From NCBI GenBank assembly GCA_021808985.1, contig JAKBAQ010000140.1, positions 1 through 5,947 of the forward strand: 5,947 bases of DNA, written 5' to 3'. Source of the DNA: Pseudomonadota bacterium (GTDB lineage Bacteria; Pseudomonadota; Alphaproteobacteria; Acetobacterales; Acetobacteraceae). Each line of letters starts with the position of its first letter. Positions within the stretch are counted from its first letter, which is position 1. The translations under genes were made by a program, and so were the position numbers. Of the stretch, positions 5,032 through 5,947 are shown one piece after another. The notes beneath the pieces are model-generated. The model was not told where the DNA came from. It did not search any database and saw nothing but the letters and a program-made list of their open reading frames with translations.

Positions 5032-5947
5032 AGACGGCGATTGTCCTGTTCAATCTCGGCGGGCCGGATCGGCCGGAGGCGATCAGGAAATTCCGGGTCA
5101 ACCTGTTTTCGGACAAGGCGATCATCCGGGCGCCGATTTTCATACGGTTCTGGCTGGCGCGGCTGATCGCGCGCTCATCAGCCCGCGCGGCTGAGCGGAA
5201 TTACGCGCTGATGGGCGGCAAATCTCCTCTGCTCGGCTTTACCGAGGCGCAGGCGGCGGCGCTGATGGAGGCGATGGGCGGGGAATGCCGGACATTCATC
5301 GCCATGCGCTACTGGCACCCGTTTGCGCTGGAGGCGGCGCGGGCGGTGAAGGCGTATGACCCGGAGCGGATTTTGTTGCTGCCGCTCTATCCGCAATTTT
5401 CCACCACCACCACCGGCTCGTCACTGAACAACTGGCATGAGGCGGCGGCGCGGGCGGGGCTGGTGAAGCCGACCACCACCTTATGCTGCTATTTTGACGA
5501 CCCGGCCTATGCCGGGGCCATTGCCGGGCTGGTGGATGAGGCCATTGCGCGGGCCAGGGCCAGCCTGGCGCCGGGGGTGAGGCTGCGGCTGCTGTTTTCA
5601 GCGCATGGGCTGCCGGAATCCATCATCGCGCGGGGGGATCCGTATCAGTCGCAAATCGAGGCGTCGGTTGAGGCGGTTTTTGCACGGCTGCGGGACAAGG
5701 ATGTGGAGCGGGTGGTGTGCTACCAGTCTCGCGCCACGCCGCAGAAATGGATCTCGCCCAGCACGGTGGAGGCCATAGAGCAGGCCGGGGCGGACAAGGT
5801 GGCCGTGCTGGTGATCCCGATCGCCTTTGTGTCGGACCATATCGAGACCTTGGTGGAGCTGGATATCGAAAACCGCGACCATGCGGCGGCGTGCGGCGTG
5901 CCGGGCTATTTCCGCGCGGCCGCGCCCAATGATGATCCGGCCTTCAT
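5028..5947 (+). CDS. hemH: Ferrochelatase, C-terminus cut by the window edge
   Basis: HemH inserts ferrous iron into protoporphyrin IX (or coproporphyrin III in some bacteria), the last step of heme synthesis, at or near the inner membrane. The frame starts at the ATG overlapping the hemE stop and stays open to the edge: 306 codons of an expected 340-350. Seen are the N-terminus MKTAIVLFNLGGPDRPE, the GGKSPLL block (63-69), LPLYPQFSTTTTGSS (118-132), the catalytic His H193 in SAHGLPESI, CYQSRATPQKWI (231-242), and the conserved acidic E273 in FVSDHIETLVELD. The alphaproteobacterial style and hemE partner favour the protoporphyrin-dependent route; this is inference. Translation is probably coupled to hemE; a weak CAGGG lies about 9 nt before the ATG. 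About 35-45 residues are missing. Confidence 0.96.
   Translation, partial: MKTAIVLFNLGGPDRPEAIRKFRVNLFSDKAIIRAPIFIRFWLARLIARSSARAAERNYALMGGKSPLLGFTEAQAAALMEAMGGECRTFIAMRYWHPFALEAARAVKAYDPERILLLPLYPQFSTTTTGSSLNNWHEAAARAGLVKPTTTLCCYFDDPAYAGAIAGLVDEAIARARASLAPGVRLRLLFSAHGLPESIIARGDPYQSQIEASVEAVFARLRDKDVERVVCYQSRATPQKWISPSTVEAIEQAGADKVAVLVIPIAFVSDHIETLVELDIENRDHAAACGVPGYFRAAAPNDDPAF

Overview
The window looks like chromosomal DNA from a high-GC alphaproteobacterium. Rhodospirillales, perhaps Acetobacteraceae, is the best guess, from protein style and from the hemE-hemH / ppsR neighbourhood; this placement is inference. All recognised genes are core or regulatory. I see no mobile element, phage gene, tRNA, rRNA or CRISPR array.

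Left block (1-1566, all minus strand): a tightly packed regulatory operon, read right to left. It encodes a MarR-family regulator, then an OmpR-family response regulator 8 nt downstream, then an EnvZ-like sensor histidine kinase whose start overlaps the regulator's stop and which runs off the left edge. The MarR + OmpR pairing recalls the petP-petR pair of Rhodobacter capsulatus. A 211-nt AT-rich divergent promoter region (1567-1777) separates this operon from ilvE, a branched-chain amino acid aminotransferase on the plus strand (1778-2677).

Middle block: ilvE and ppsR (minus strand, 2792-3655; regulator of PEP synthase or pyruvate phosphate dikinase) converge on a 114-nt gap. That gap is largely a double palindromic element, including a perfect 30-bp palindrome, which probably acts as a bidirectional terminator or is a dispersed REP-like repeat.

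Right block: a 353-nt gap (3656-4008) lies between the divergent ppsR and hemE genes. In Caulobacter and Rickettsia the chromosomal replication origin lies next to hemE, facing the RP001 gene (to my recollection the ppsR family). The gap here holds a perfect DnaA box, a one-mismatch box in inverted orientation, weaker boxes, a perfect IHF consensus overlapping a GANTC site, and a 24-nt stretch that is about 83% AT. It is a good oriC candidate and the most interesting part of the window. Against it, the plus strand looks G-rich on both sides, so no local GC-skew switch is evident. hemE (4009-5031) and hemH (5028 to the right edge) follow as an overlapping heme-biosynthesis operon: uroporphyrinogen decarboxylase, then ferrochelatase, both transcribed away from the candidate origin.
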